Below, one piece after another: positions 35,616 to 48,684 of a stretch of 64,000 nucleotides of DNA. The DNA is taken from positions 95,874,723 to 95,938,722 of the forward strand of contig CM049309.1 in assembly GCA_026874595.1 (NCBI GenBank). Direction: 5' to 3'. Position 1 is the first letter of the stretch, and every line of letters begins with the position of its first letter. Origin of the DNA: Sipunculus nudus (taxonomy: Eukaryota; Annelida; Sipuncula; Golfingiida; Sipunculidae). Below the pieces are notes generated by a model. The model saw only the letters and a program-made list of their open reading frames with translations, did not search any database and was not told where the DNA came from. A program made the translations under genes and the position numbers.

Positions 35616-36740
35616 GTATCCCCAGACAAAGTCGGGGGATACTATGTTTTCATACCGGTCCCGCCGCCGCATATAAATCTTGTTGGCGCAATAACTCAAA
35701 AAATATTTCACGGATCTTTACCAAACTTGGTTTTTGTGTAGATATGGGTGAGAGGACGACGCCTATTTAAAATGAGGTCATGACCTTTACAAGGAGAGTG
35801 TCTTTGACCTTTAATAGGTCCAATTTTGGGGAAAATCACACAAATTCTTTAATATCTCAAGAAATTTTGCATGGACTTATCCCAAAATCAAGTTGATGGA
35901 AGATCATGGATAGGGTTGTCATGTTCCAGAAACTGGTGGCGCCACCTATTATTCTTTACTTGTTTTCGTGCCGTTTAATACCCTCAAAATTGCCACCTTA
36001 CAGTACTGTGAGCATTATAAGTAAAAAACTAATGGACAGATTTCTTTTATATTATGCATATACATAGGTATGGGTTATGGGATGATGTTTATTTAAATTG
36101 GGGTCATGACCTTTCCTATGAGAGTGGCCTTGACCTTGAATATTGCCATATATGGTGAAAATCACACACCTCTTATGATATCTCCAGTGTTGATAGCCAT
36201 ATGGATTTCAAACATGACTTATGTATGGCCCACCACTAAAGTAAGAACCCTATAGGTTCTAAGGTCATGAGGTCAAAGGTCAAGGTCACTGGACTGGCAT
36301 CTTAAAGATACTGTGGATGCATTTTAAGCCAAACTTTCATCCCAGGTCTTCCATCTTGAATATATAGCTCACTTGCCAATAGTGGATGATCCATATAAAT
36401 TTTGGGGTCACAAGGTCAAAGGTCAAGGCCACAGGAGCTATCTGTCCAAAAATTAGTTTCTGGATGATAATTCCTGCTTTTATTGATGTATGGATTTCAA
36501 ACTTGACTTGTATATGTTCCATTGGAAAAGCAAGACCCAAATTGATTTTGGGGTCATGAGGTCAAATGTCAAGGTCACAGGACACATCTTTAAAAAGACC
36601 AAGGTCACAGGACCAACATCTTCAACAAGATTGTGGATTGATAGATGGTAGAAACAATAAATATGCCAAGTGTCAGTATATGTTGCTAAAAATGGGGGCC
36701 TATTCTTAAAGGGGGGGGGGGCTACTATGTCTGGGGATAC
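35616..36740 (+). mobile_element. Element with GTATCCCCAGAC termini, copy 1 (mosaic)
   Basis: The left end gtatccccagac (35616-35627) is matched by its reverse complement gtctggggatac at 36729-36740. The left end is also locally palindromic, being followed within three bases by gtcgggggatac. The next ~520 bp ('ataaatcttgttggcgcaat', 'gatatgggtgagaggacgac', 'gaggtcatgacctt', 'ggtggcgccacct') match copy 2 at 48685. From about 36180 the interior changes to AGGTCA-module text, then a poly-G tract leads to the right end. The 3' flank ggcacctgcggtgccaagaa is shared with copy 2 and contains a GGCACC-TGC-GGTGCC hairpin, so the element may extend to about 36765. No coding frame was found; probably non-autonomous. 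Confidence 0.7.
36146..36155. promoter_or_regulatory. CArG-like CCATATATGG
   Basis: A perfect CC(A/T)6GG match inside the mosaic element 630 bp after the third exon. SRF binds this motif in animals. The second copy of the element does not keep it, so it is likely fortuitous. Confidence 0.15.
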
Positions 36741-36765
36741 TCTGGCACCTGCGGTGCCAAGAAAT

Positions 36766-37645
36766 GTCTAGTTTAGAAAGATTGTGGATGCATTTTAAGC
36801 CAAACTTTTCATCCAAAAACCCTTCAATCTTGCACATATAGCTGAGCTGCCAATAGGGGAAGAAATTGATTGATTTAGGGGTCACAAGGTTAAAGGTTAT
36901 CATCACAGGGGCCCCATCTGTCCACATATTTATTTCTGGATGATAACTCCAATTTGGATTGACATATTGGTTTCAATTTTGACTTATATATGACGCACCA
37001 ATAATGTAAGAACCCTATTGATTTTTTGGTCTGAAGGCCAAAGGTCAAGGTCACTGGACCCACTTCTTTAAAAAGAATGCATATGCATTTGAAGCCAAAC
37101 TTTTCATCCCAAACATTCTATCTTCCAGATGTTGCTCACCTGCCAATAGTGGAAGTAACTGATGGATTTTGGGGTCACAAGGTCAAGGTCATGGGGCCAT
37201 CAATCCACATATTAGTTTCCAGATGATAACACCAGTTTAGTTTAAAATATTGGTTTCAAACTTTACTTAAATATGGCCCACTACTAAAGTAAGAAATGTT
37301 GATTCTGGGGTCATGAGATCATAGGTCAAGGTCACAGGACCCTTTACTTTAGAAAGAATGTGGATGCATTTAAGCCAAACTTTTCATCTCAATCCTTCCA
37401 TCATTAACATGTGGTGCACCTGCCAATAGGGGAAGTTTCCTTTTGATGTTGGGGTCATAAGGTCAAAGAATAAGATCACAGGGCCCATCCATTCACAAAT
37501 TAGTTTATGGATGATAACTCCAGTTTGGGTAGACAGGTTGGCTTCAAACTGATCACAGGACCAACATTTTGGAAAACCTCATAAACATATATCCTTATAG
37601 ACCAATGCAGCTGAGCGTCGAGACCCAATGGTCCCTAGTTTTTGG
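36766..37645 (+). repeat. AGGTCA-module dispersed element, right part
   Basis: Three more ~290-bp modules ('gattgtggatgcattttaag', 'ggtcacaaggt', 'gataactccaatttgg', 'aaggtcaaggtcactgg') ending in the family's right terminus cagctgagcgtcgagaccc, then ggtccctagttttt at 37608-37640. The left modules of the same element appear to lie at 36180-36640, before the poly-G and GTCTGGGGATAC block, so two element families are interleaved here. Confidence 0.7.
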
Positions 37646-38795
37646 TAGTGCCAGTGTTGTTTGTTTGTAGGCCAACTTAAGATGGCCAACACATGAAGGG
37701 CCATGTGATACAAAATCAGCTAAATTTTTCAGTTACTTGAGAATCTATTCTGACAAAGGAGCTTCTCATTGTTAAGCTTTTTGTTTGTAGGGACTGTCAG
37801 GTTACCAAAACAAGAGAAATGATACATAAAAATGGGACACTGAGATAACCTTAGATGATACACAACCTGGAACATTATTCAACAAAACTCATGTTGCATG
37901 TGTTCTTTGTAATGCATGCTGTACAAACAGGGAGCATTCAAAACGTGTCAACTGTGTCATCAGGGAGAGGTCTGTCTTTCAAACTGTGTTATCAGGGAGA
38001 GGTCTGTCAGAGGGTGCTTTTATTTCTGCTTGCTGAAGCTTGAGTGATCATAATATGCTGTAGAGACAGCCTTCTGTCAAGTATTGAAAGAATGTGGTCA
38101 CGCATGAATGATCAACATGCAGCAAGCACCACACCCCCCCAGAACCAGGATGTAGTTCAGGTATCCTGACATACTCTACTCCTTAGCCTGTAGTGAACCA
38201 CATGACAACAATCTGGTAAACATAAGGCCAGCATTCTGGGGTGAAGAGCTACTCTTACCCAGACATTAAAATATTATTACTCCTCCCACAGCATTTATCC
38301 AGTACCTGGGTCAGTGTCATGTTTAATCACACTGTTCAGTATAGATAATCCTCTTATCTGCAGTGTCAGGGGATTAGTGTATTACATCAACAGTAGCTGC
38401 TTTCACCAGACAGGTACCATTGGACACCAAATCAAATACCATTTTATAATCTCCAAATTTATTGACACTTAATTCTCCTGCATGTTTTGATCTATTTTGG
38501 ATTTTAAAACGACTGAGGAGGTAGTTTAGAACTCAGTACCATTTTGATAATACTGTATCAATTAGTGGCACAGCAGTGTGAAAACATATTTAGAAGTGCT
38601 CCAAGTTGAAGACAGTTTCTGTGTCTTGGATTTTTTTAAAATAATATTTTATGACCAAACCATGCATTTCCTAATGTTAAAATTGAAGCATGTGAGCAGT
38701 TTGTAACCATAAGATGAATATTAATACCATGATCATTGGTTGGCTTTTTGATAAACTGTTGACAGTTCAGTAGTTTACACATTTGTTAAATTGCA
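37646..38795. other. Intron sequence with a 28-29-bp duplication
   Basis: Two copies of gtcatcagggagaggtctgt / gttatcagggagaggtctgt with flanking 'ttcaaactgt' text occur at about 37945-38010. A poly-C run is near 38132. Otherwise unique AT-rich DNA. Confidence 0.5.
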
Positions 38796-38845
38796 TATAT
38801 ATATATATATTATATATTATATATTTTATATATATATATATATAA

Positions 38846-38901
<56 letters not shown>

Positions 38902-38907
38902 GTGTGT
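38796..38907. repeat. (TA)n microsatellite
   Basis: About 105 bp of almost pure TA/AT dinucleotide with a few tata-ttata interruptions, ending in a short (TG)n and a T-run. Confidence 0.97.
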
Positions 38908-39146
38908 GTGTTTTTTTTCTATTTTATAAAATGTATACAGTTGAAATATAACATATCCCCAGTCCACAGATGTAAGGCCTTGGGGGTGGACAGTATGGGG
39001 TGGTGATAGGAGAATAACTGTACACCTGTCACAGCAGGGGATCTCCCCCAGTGACTGTAACAAATTAGGAACCCTGGCATAGCTAACTTCCAGTGACCAA
39101 GAGTGACCAACCTCCATGTTGACAAAGCAAGTGACTGCAAAAAGCC
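38908..39146. other. Short unique intron stretch
   Basis: No exon signal was recognised. The minus-strand frames here run on into the TA repeat and are incidental. Confidence 0.4.
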
Positions 39147-39845
39147 TCAAATTCAATAACTAGCCTAATTTTCAAGCTTTGGTGTTCAAATTTCAGATTT
39201 AAACTTATTAAATACTTATGTTTACATGCTGTGAAAATTAAATCAACAGTACTCACAGGAAAAAAATGTGCCAAGGTCAAAGTTGGGCAAAATTTAAGTT
39301 ACTGATTTTATTTTTATGCTAAAAACTTAAAAATTTACAGAATTCAGATCTAATTTTTGGTATACTTTTGAATATTAATTAAAGAAAGTAATATACTTGT
39401 GAAAAAAGTCTCTAGTTTCAAAAGTTTTCATGTTAAGTGAGTCAATATTTTTCCTGATTTTTTTTTCAAGTCCATTATGTTCGGGCCCATAACTTTAAGA
39501 AATTAGACTTAATAGACATAATTTCTGGCATGTATATAGGAAATATATATGAGAATACTTCAGGAAAATATTAAGAAAAACGGATAAGTGGTTTTGATAT
39601 GAGGCAGTCCTGAAGTGTGATAATAGGTTTTTAATTGAAATTTGAGGTTTTTCCTTAATATCTCAAAGGAACAAACTCATACTGACCCAATTTTTGGTAT
39701 GGTAGGAGATTTTTGGGACATCTAATGATATGCCAAATTTTTTATTCATAGGTTTAATGGTTTCTAACGGACGGACAGACGGACCGACGGACAATGGACC
39801 ACGACTATAGCTCAGATGACTTACAGTCAGCTGAGCTAAAAATAT
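39147..39845 (-). repeat. Dispersed element of the TTTTTAGCTCAGCTGA family, reverse copy
   Basis: Reverse complement of the element at 9231-9968. On the plus strand it reads 'aataactagcctaattttc', 'catgctgtgaaaattaa', 'gaggtttttccttaatatct', 'tatagctcagatgactta' and finally cagtcagctgagctaaaaat. It is near full length relative to the forward copy, so the two form a ~700-bp inverted pair about 29 kb apart, flanking two midnolin exons. Confidence 0.85.
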
Positions 39846-40245
39846 ATCCCAGTAACAGTATGAACATACATTCACACATGTTCATTAATTATATTCACAT
39901 CAAATGTACTGTACTGCACCCAGTGGGCCAATATGTCAGAGATATCACAAAGCTATCTAATTAATTTGAAGAGAGTAGGAGGCTCAGATGTCTAAAGAAT
40001 AAGTCATCTCCACCTTGATTTTGTTAATGACACTGATACATGTATAGTTAACAACTTATGGTCAATCAACTTCAGCTGTATTTCTTTTGTATACTTCTTT
40101 CCTGTGTCTGCTATTAAATGGCTGGAATTTGTAATGGTGTTTTAGCCACTGAATGGTTCAAGCAGTGTGAGTGCATAACAGGGCAGAGTGTTTATTATTA
40201 ATGAAACTGCCCTTTGAATTGGTTTGGTCATGCACAGGTTGGGCA
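39846..40245. other. Intron sequence with nothing recognised
   Basis: AT-rich unique DNA between the reverse element and the 47-bp array. Confidence 0.4.
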
Positions 40246-41945
40246 GTAAGATGCTGGCCAATAATGCTAACCTTACAAGCACTTGGCCACTGACTGTTTT
40301 CTGACTAATGATGCTAACCTTACATGCATTTGGCCACTGACTGTTTTCTGGCCAATCTTGCTAACCTAACATGCACTTGGCCTCGGACTGTTTTCTGGCC
40401 AATAATGTTAACCTTACATGCACTTGGCCATTGACTGTTTTCTGGCCAATTATGTTAACCTTACATGCACTTGTCCACTGTTTTCTGGTCAATGATGCTG
40501 ACCTTACATGCACTTGGCCACTTGACTGTTTTCTGGCCAATAATGTTAACCTTACATGCACCTTACATGCACTTGGCCACTGACTGTTTTCTGGTCAATG
40601 ATGCTAACCTTACATGCACTTGGCCATTGACTGTTTTCTGGCCAATGATGCTAATCTTACATGCACTTGACCACTGACTGTTTTCTGGCCAATGATGCTA
40701 ACCTTACATGCACTTGGCCACAGACTGTTTTCTGGCCAGTGATGCTTACCTTACATGCATTTGGCCACTGACTGTTTTCTGGACAGTGATGCTTACCTTA
40801 CATGCACTTGACTACTGACTGTTTTCTGGCCAATCTTGCTAACCTTACATGCATTTGGCCATTGACTGTTTTCTGGCTAAAGATGCTCACCCTTACATGC
40901 ACTTGACTACTGACTGTTTTCTGGCCATCTTGCTAACCTTACAGGCACTTGGCCATTGACTGTTTTCTGGCCAATGAAGCTAACCCTGAATGCACTTGGC
41001 CATTGGCTGTTTTCTGGCCAATGATGTTAACCTTACATGCACTTGGCCATTGACTGTTTTCTGGCCAGTAGCAACATTACATGCATTTGGCCACTGACTG
41101 TTTTCTGGCCAGTGATGCTTACCTTACATGCACTTGGCCACTGACTGATTTCTGGAAAGAGATGCTAACCGTACATGCACTTGGCTACTGACTGTTTTCT
41201 GGCCAATCTTGCTAACCTAACATGCACTTGACTACTGAATGTTTTCTGGCCAATGATGCTAACCTTACATGCACTTGGTCATTGACTGTTTTCTGGCCAG
41301 TAGCAACCTTACATGCATTTGGGCCTTGACTGTTTTCTGGCCAGTGATGCTTACCTTACAAGCACTTGGCAACTGACTGTTTTCTGGCCAATGATGCAAA
41401 CCTTACATGCATTTGGCCACTGACTGTTTTCTGGCAAATCTTGCTAACCTAACATGCACTTGACTACTGACTGTTTTTTGGCCAATCTTGCTAACCTTGC
41501 ATGCACTTGGCCATTGACTGTTTTCTGGCCAATCTTGCTAACCTTACATGCACTTGGCCATTGACTGTTTTCTGGCCAATGAAGCTAACCTTACATGCAC
41601 TTAGCTGCTGACTGTTTTCTGGCCAATCTTGCTTACCTTACATGCACTTGGCTACTGACTGTTTTCTGGCCAATCTTACTAACCTTACATGCACTTGGCT
41701 ACTTACTGTTTTCTGGCCAATGATGCTAACCTTACATTCACTTGGCTACTGACTGTTTTCTGGCCAATCTTGCTAACCTAACATGCACTTGACTACTGAC
41801 TGTTTTCTGGCCAATGATGCTAACCTTAATGCACTTGGCTACTGACTGTTTTCTGGCCAATCTTGCTAACCTAACATGCACTTGACTACTGACTGTTTTC
41901 TGGCCAATCTTGCTAACCTGACATGCACTTGGCCATTGACTATGA
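40246..41945. repeat. 47-bp minisatellite, about 36 copies
   Basis: Unit gctaaccttacatgcacttg, gccactgactgttttctggc, caatgat. Units vary more than in the other arrays: cacttgactac, catttggcc, ccaatcttgct, and short forms of 42 bp (ggccagtagcaacc). The variants are interspersed, suggesting an older, less homogenised array. Open frames with repeated ALGH/QKTV motifs are incidental. Confidence 0.95.
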
Positions 41946-42594
41946 CTGTCTGTCTTTCTGTTGGCTGGTCCTATATTGGCCATGTATTGATACAGGGACT
42001 TCTGACAATACTGATACAATAATTGATTTTGCAGCCCCAGTATGTTTATTGTGGGGACAATCTATTATGGTGTGTGAAAATAGCTGGCACTTCATGTATT
42101 CACATATTCAGTTAGTGCAGACTAACAGAGAACTACAGCTTACCAGACTCTGTGGTTTTCAAAACCAGTTGGTGTGAATCATATTTCCACTGGTTGCACT
42201 CACAAAACGAGGAAATATTAATTTCCCTGAACTGTGTCCATCCTGCATTCACTTTGAGTCTTGATGATAATGAAAGCTGCCCGACTGATATTTGTCAATT
42301 AAAATTTTGAAAAAGTGACTGCTTTCAGACATTTAATTGCTGATGATCACATGACAGACATCACTTGTAACATATTAATATTTTACCTATTATTGTGTGA
42401 CTGCTATAAGCATGGCTCAGTCCCAGAGAAGGATTACAGATTTATGTACAATCCTAATCAGCAGGACCCATGGAAGGAACACTATGACAGCTAGCCTGAA
42501 TATTTTGGTATAAATAAATATGGGTTTTTCTAACCAACTAATGGAAGGTGAAATATTGGCAATAGAAAAACAATATATAATATTTGTTTTCTCA
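41946..42594. other. Intron sequence with nothing recognised
   Basis: AT-rich unique DNA between two arrays; no exon or element ends seen. Confidence 0.4.
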
Positions 42595-45470
42595 GAAGTA
42601 CATACTAGTAACCACAATACACTTGAATCAAGGACTCTATTTAATTAGGCAACTACAATACTCTTTAACTCAAGGACTATTTTAGTATGTACCAGTAACC
42701 ACAGTACTCTTGACTCAAGGACTATTTAAGTAACTACAATATTCATGACTCAAGGACATTGTTCAAGTACATACCAGACACCACAGTACTCTTGACTCAA
42801 GGAATATTTAGGTAACCACAGTACTCTTGACTCAAGGACTATTTAAGTACATGCCAGTAATCACAGTACTCTTGACTCAAGGACTATTTAAGTACATACT
42901 AGTAACCACAATACTCTTGACTTAAGGACTCTATTTAATTAAGTAACCACTGTACTCTTGACTCAAGGACTATTTAAGTAACCACAGTACTCTTGACTCA
43001 AGGACTATTTTAGTACATACTAGTAACCACAATACTCTTGACTTAAGGACTTTTTTTAATTAAGTAACCACAGTACTCTTGACTCAGGGACTATTTTAGT
43101 ACATACCAGTAACCACAGTACTCTTGACTCAAGGACCATTTAAGTAACCACAGTACTCTTGACTCAAGGACCATTTAAGTAACCACAGTACTCTTGACTC
43201 AAGGACTATTTAAGTAACCACAGTACAATTGACTCGAGTACTCTTTTAGTATTTACCAGTAACCACAATACTTTTGACTCAAGGACTATTTTAGTATATA
43301 CCAGTAACCACAATACTCTTGACTTAAGGACTCTATTTAATTAAGTAACCACAATACTCCTGACTCAAGGACTATTTAGGTAACCACATTACTCTTGACT
43401 CAGGGACTATTTTAGTACATACCAGTAACCACAATACTCCCGACTCAAGGACTATTTAAGTAACCACAGTACTCTTGACTCAAGGACTAAGTAACCACAG
43501 TACTCTTGACTCAAGGACTATTTAAGTACACACTAGTAACCACAATACACCTGACTCAAGGACTATTTAGGTAACCACAGTACTCTTGACTCAAGGACTA
43601 TTTAAGTAACCACAGTACTCTTGACTCAAGGACTATTTAAGTAACCACAATACTCTTGACTCAAGGACTATTTAAGTAACCACAATACTCTTGACTTAAG
43701 GACTCTATTTAATTAAGTACCCACAATACTCCTGACTCAAGGACTATTTAGGTAACCACAGTACTCTTGACTCAGGGACTATTTAAGTAACCACAGTACT
43801 CTTGACTCAAGGACTATTTAAGTAACCACAATACTATTGACTTAAGGACTCTATTTAATTAAGTACCCATAATACTCCTGACTCAAGGACTATTTAAGTA
43901 ACCACAGTACTCTTGACTCAAGGACTATTTAAGTAACCACAGTACTCTTGACTCAAGGACTATTTTAGTATATACCAGTAACCACAATACTTTTGACTCA
44001 AGGACTATTTTAGTATATACCAGTAACCACAATACTTTTGACTTAAGGACTCTATTTTATTGAGTAACCACAATACTCCTGACTCAAGGACTATTTAGGT
44101 AACCACAGTACTCTTGACTCAGGGACTATTTTAGTACAGACCAGTAACCACAATACTCCTGACTCAAGGACTATTTAAGTAACCACAGTACTCTTGACTT
44201 AAGGACTATTTAAGTAACCACAGTACTCTTGACTCAAGGACTATTTAAGTACATACTAGTAACCACAATACTCTTGACTTAAGGACTCTATTTAATTAAG
44301 TAACCACAATACTCCTGACTCAAGGACTATTTAAGTAACCACAGTCTTGACTCAAGGACTATTTAAGTACATACCAGTAACCACAGTACTCTTGACTCAA
44401 GGACTATTTAAGTACATACTAGTAACCACAATACTCTTGACTTAAGGACTTTATTTAATTAAGTAACCACAGTACTCTTTACTTAAGGACTAGTAACCAC
44501 AATACTCCTGACTCAAGGACTACTAGTAACCACAATACTCTTGATTTAAGGACTTTATTTAATTAAGTAACCACAATACTCTTGACTTAAGGACTAGTAA
44601 CCAGAATACTCCTGACTCAAGGACTACTAGTAACCAGAATACTCCTTACTTAAGGACTATTTAACTAACCACAGTACTCTTGACTCAAGGACTATTTTAG
44701 TACATACCAGTAACCACAATACTCTAAGACTCAAGGACTATTTAAGTAAAACCTAGTAACCATAATACTCTTGACTTAAGGACTCTATTTTATTAAGTAA
44801 CCACAATACTCCTGACTCAAGGACTATTTAAGTAACCACAGTACTCTTGACTCAAGGACTATTTTAGTACATACCAGAAACCACAGTTCTCTCGACTTGA
44901 GGACTATTTTAGTACATACCTGTAACCACAATACTCCTGACTCAAGGACTAAGTAACCACAGTACTCTTGACTCAAGGACTATTTAAGTACATACTAGTA
45001 ACCACAATACTCCTGACTCAAGGACTATTTAGGTAACCACAGTACTCTTGACTCGGGGACTATTTTAGTACAGACCAGTAACCACAATACTCCTGACTCA
45101 AGGACTACTAGTAACCAGAATACTCCTTACTTAAGGACTATTTAACTAACCACAGTACTCTTGACTCAAGGACTATTTTAGTACATACCAGTAACCACAA
45201 TACTCTAAGGCTCAAGGACTATTTAAGTAAAACCTAGTAACCATAATACTCATGACTTAAGGACTCTATTTTATTAAGTAACCACAATACTCCTGACTCA
45301 AGGACTATTTAAGTAACCACAGTACTCTTGACTCAAGGACTATTTTAGTACATACCAGTAACCACAGTTCTCTCGACTCGAGGACTATTTTAGTACATAC
45401 CTGTAACCACAATACTCCTGACTCAAGGACTACTAGTAACCACAATACTCCTGACTCAAGGACTATTTAA
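42595..45470. repeat. Compound 35-bp / 46-48-bp minisatellite, about 70 units
   Basis: The basic unit is gtaaccacagtactcttgac, tcaaggactatttaa (35 bp). A longer form inserts 'gtacataccagtaacc' or 'gtacatactagtaacc', and another has 'ttaaggactctatttaatt'. Lengths therefore differ from unit to unit. A longer block with 'ctctaagactcaagg' and 'aaaacctagtaaccata' near 44720 recurs near 45205, about 0.5 kb on, showing block duplication. Confidence 0.93.
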
Positions 45471-46585
45471 TTATTTTACAGATAGAATTAAGAATGTTCT
45501 GTCACATTATGTTGGCAACTGAAGCTTTTATGGTTTCCAGGTGGTTGTACAGGCCATATCATACCAGTCAGTGCAGCTTTGTTTCACTTTATGCATCTGG
45601 CTTAAAATCAATAGCACAGCTATAACACTAAATTTATGAATTTGAAAATACCATACAAAATAATTGAGGACAAATATACTTGCAAGTGGTCCTAAACCAG
45701 AGAGTGTGTACCAACCTGTGCCTTCATTACTGTAAGTGCAGATATAATACATCATACAGGGTTAGAGCATAGCAGATCTGGTACAACCAGCATGAGTGAT
45801 AATTTAAAGCATAAATTGATAAATGTGCATGGAACACTAGCTAGAGTATATTGATTTAATTTGTCAATTCAGCTGCAGCTACAAGCAATTATGGGCAATA
45901 TGCAGGGGCTGCCACTTCAATCACCAAAACCTCACTTGTTGTGGGCGGGGCTGACTGGTTTGTAACACACTGGGTACTGCTGACCAATAATACACAGTGG
46001 CCTTGCCCTGTTATGCCCACAAGGATTGCAGGGTTCTTTGTACCCTAGATCCTACATTATAGAGAAGCAATATATATCACTGACAGCCCAACCACAGGAA
46101 AGCCTGGCTGGTTACACAGCTGTATCGATGAAGTATAAAACTTGACACACATCTCCCCCCCCCCCCCCGAAATAAACTATACCAACTGTGACATCTAGTT
46201 ATAGCAAACTAATAATAAATAATAAACAATTAATCCTGGAACAAATAACAAGAATGTTTAGACCTGAAGTTGTAATGTCTGAGCTCAGTAGGTTGATGGG
46301 GTGGTTATGGCTGCGGATGGTACAGCTTAATTACCATAATTTATAGTAAATACTACCTGTGTGATTATTAATTAGGGTGTTTGGTCCCCAGTGCCTTGGT
46401 GCTCGTGCTCAGTGGCATCCCCTCCTTATCCCTGTCTCATGAATATTCATTAGGATTATAGTGCTTTTTGTAAACAGGGACATTTGGCAAAATAGTTCCC
46501 TGACATTGGATCCAGCTGTTTGACCACAGAATAGTAGTTTTGGCAGTATAGGGTAACATGAGTACACCTATTATATTAAAAACAT
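45471..46585. other. Intron sequence with a poly-C tract
   Basis: Unique AT-rich DNA. A poly-C run lies at about 46147-46168. A minus-strand frame at 45528-45755 shows hydrophobic stretches but no splice context or family resemblance. Confidence 0.45.
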
Positions 46586-48655
46586 CACAGAATTTACATT
46601 CATCATCAGCATCACAGAATTAACATACATCATCAGCATCACAGAATTAACATACATCATCAACATTACAGAATAAATGTCCAGCATCAACATCACAGAA
46701 TAAACATGCATCATCAGCATCACAGAATTAACAAACATCATCAACATCACAGAATTAACATACGTCATCAACATCACAGAATTAACATACATCATCAACA
46801 TTACAGAATTAACATTCATCATCAGCATCACAGAATTAACATACATCATCAGCATCACAGAATTAACATACATCATCAGCATCACAGAATTAACATACAT
46901 CATCAACATCACAGAATTAACATACATCATCAACATCACAGAATTAACATACATCATCAACATCACAGAATTAACATACATCATCAACATCACAGAATTA
47001 ACATACATCATCACCATCACAGAATTAACATACATCATCATCATCACAGAATTAACATACATCATCATCATCACAGAATTAACATACATCATCAACATCA
47101 CAGAATTAACATACATCATCATCACAGAATTAACATACATCATCATCACAGAATTAACATACATCATCATCATCACAGAATTAACATACATCTTCACCAT
47201 CACAGAATTAACATACATCATCACCATCACAGAATTAACTTACATCATCACCATCACAGAATTAACATACATCATCATCACAGAATTAACATACATCATC
47301 AACATCACAGAATTAACATACATCATCAACATCACAGAATTAACAAACATCATCATCATCACAGAATTAACATACATCATCACCATCACAGAATTAACAT
47401 ACATCATCAGCATCACAGAATTAACATACATCATCACCATCACAGAATTAACATACATCATCACCATCACAGAATTAACATACATCATCATCACAGAATT
47501 AACAAACATCATCATCATCACAGAATTAACAAACATCATCATCATCACAGAATTAACATACATCAACATCACAGAATTAACAAACATCATCAGCATCACA
47601 GAATTAACATACATCATCAGCATCACAGAATTAACATACATTATCACCATCACAGAATTAACATACATCATCACCATCACAGAATTAACATACATCATCA
47701 TCACAGAATTAACAAACATCATCACCATCACAGAATTAACAAACATCATCATCATCACAGAATTAACATACATCATCATCACAGAATTAACATACATCAT
47801 CATCACAGAATTAACATACATCATCACCATCACAGAATTAACAAACATCATCACCATCACAGAATTAACATACATCATCAGCATCACAGAATTAACATAC
47901 ATCATTAACATTAAAGAATTAACATACATCATCATCACAGAATTAACGTACATCATCAACATCACAGAATTAACATACATCATCAGCATCACAGAATCAA
48001 CGTACATCATCAACATCACAGAATTAACATACATCATCAGCATCACAGAATTAACAAACATCATCACCATCACAGAATTAACATACATCATCATCACAGA
48101 ATTAACATACATCATCATCACAGAATTAACATACATCATCAACATCACAGAATTAACAAACATCATCACCATCACAGAATTAACATACATCATCACCATC
48201 ACAGAATTAACATACATCATCATCACAGAATTAACATACATCATCATCACAGAATTAACATACATCATCAACATCACAGAATTAACAAACATCATCACCA
48301 TCACAGAATTAACATACATCATCAGCATCACAGAATTAACATACATCATCAGCATTAAAGATTTAACATACATCATCATCACAGAATTAATGTACATCAT
48401 CAACATCACAGAATTAACATACATCATCAGCATCACAGAATCAACGTACATCATCAACATCACAGAATTAACATACATCATCAGCATCACAGAATTAACA
48501 AACATCATCACCATCACAGAATTAACATACATCATCAACATCACAGAATTAACATACATCATCAACAGCACAGAATTAACATACATCATCAACATCACAG
48601 AATTAACATACATCATCAACATCACAGAATTTTATGTACATCACCAACATCAGAA
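46586..48655. repeat. 24/27-bp minisatellite (CATCATCA core), about 78 units
   Basis: Unit cagaattaacatacatcatc plus aacatca (27 bp), with frequent 24-bp units lacking one CAT-like triplet. Because unit lengths differ by three, both strands stay open for long distances: His-rich HHQHHRIN repeats on + (46706-47908) and MMYVNSVML repeats on - (47240-48625). These are products of the unit sequence, without initiation, splice or domain evidence. A multi-unit block with 'gaatcaacgtacatc' occurs near 47990 and again near 48436. Confidence 0.97.
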
Positions 48656-48684
48656 TTAATTTATATTGAACATCAGAATTAATT

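Noticed and set aside
35282-35770. A single 162-residue protein
   Set aside because: The open frame is the third midnolin exon plus accidental read-through into the 43-bp array upstream and the intron and element downstream.
38796-38907. AT-rich replication origin or matrix attachment region
   Set aside because: It is a plain TA dinucleotide microsatellite. Nothing else supports an origin.
46706-47908. Histidine-rich 400-residue protein
   Set aside because: It is a direct translation of a 24/27-bp satellite; the opposite strand is equally open.
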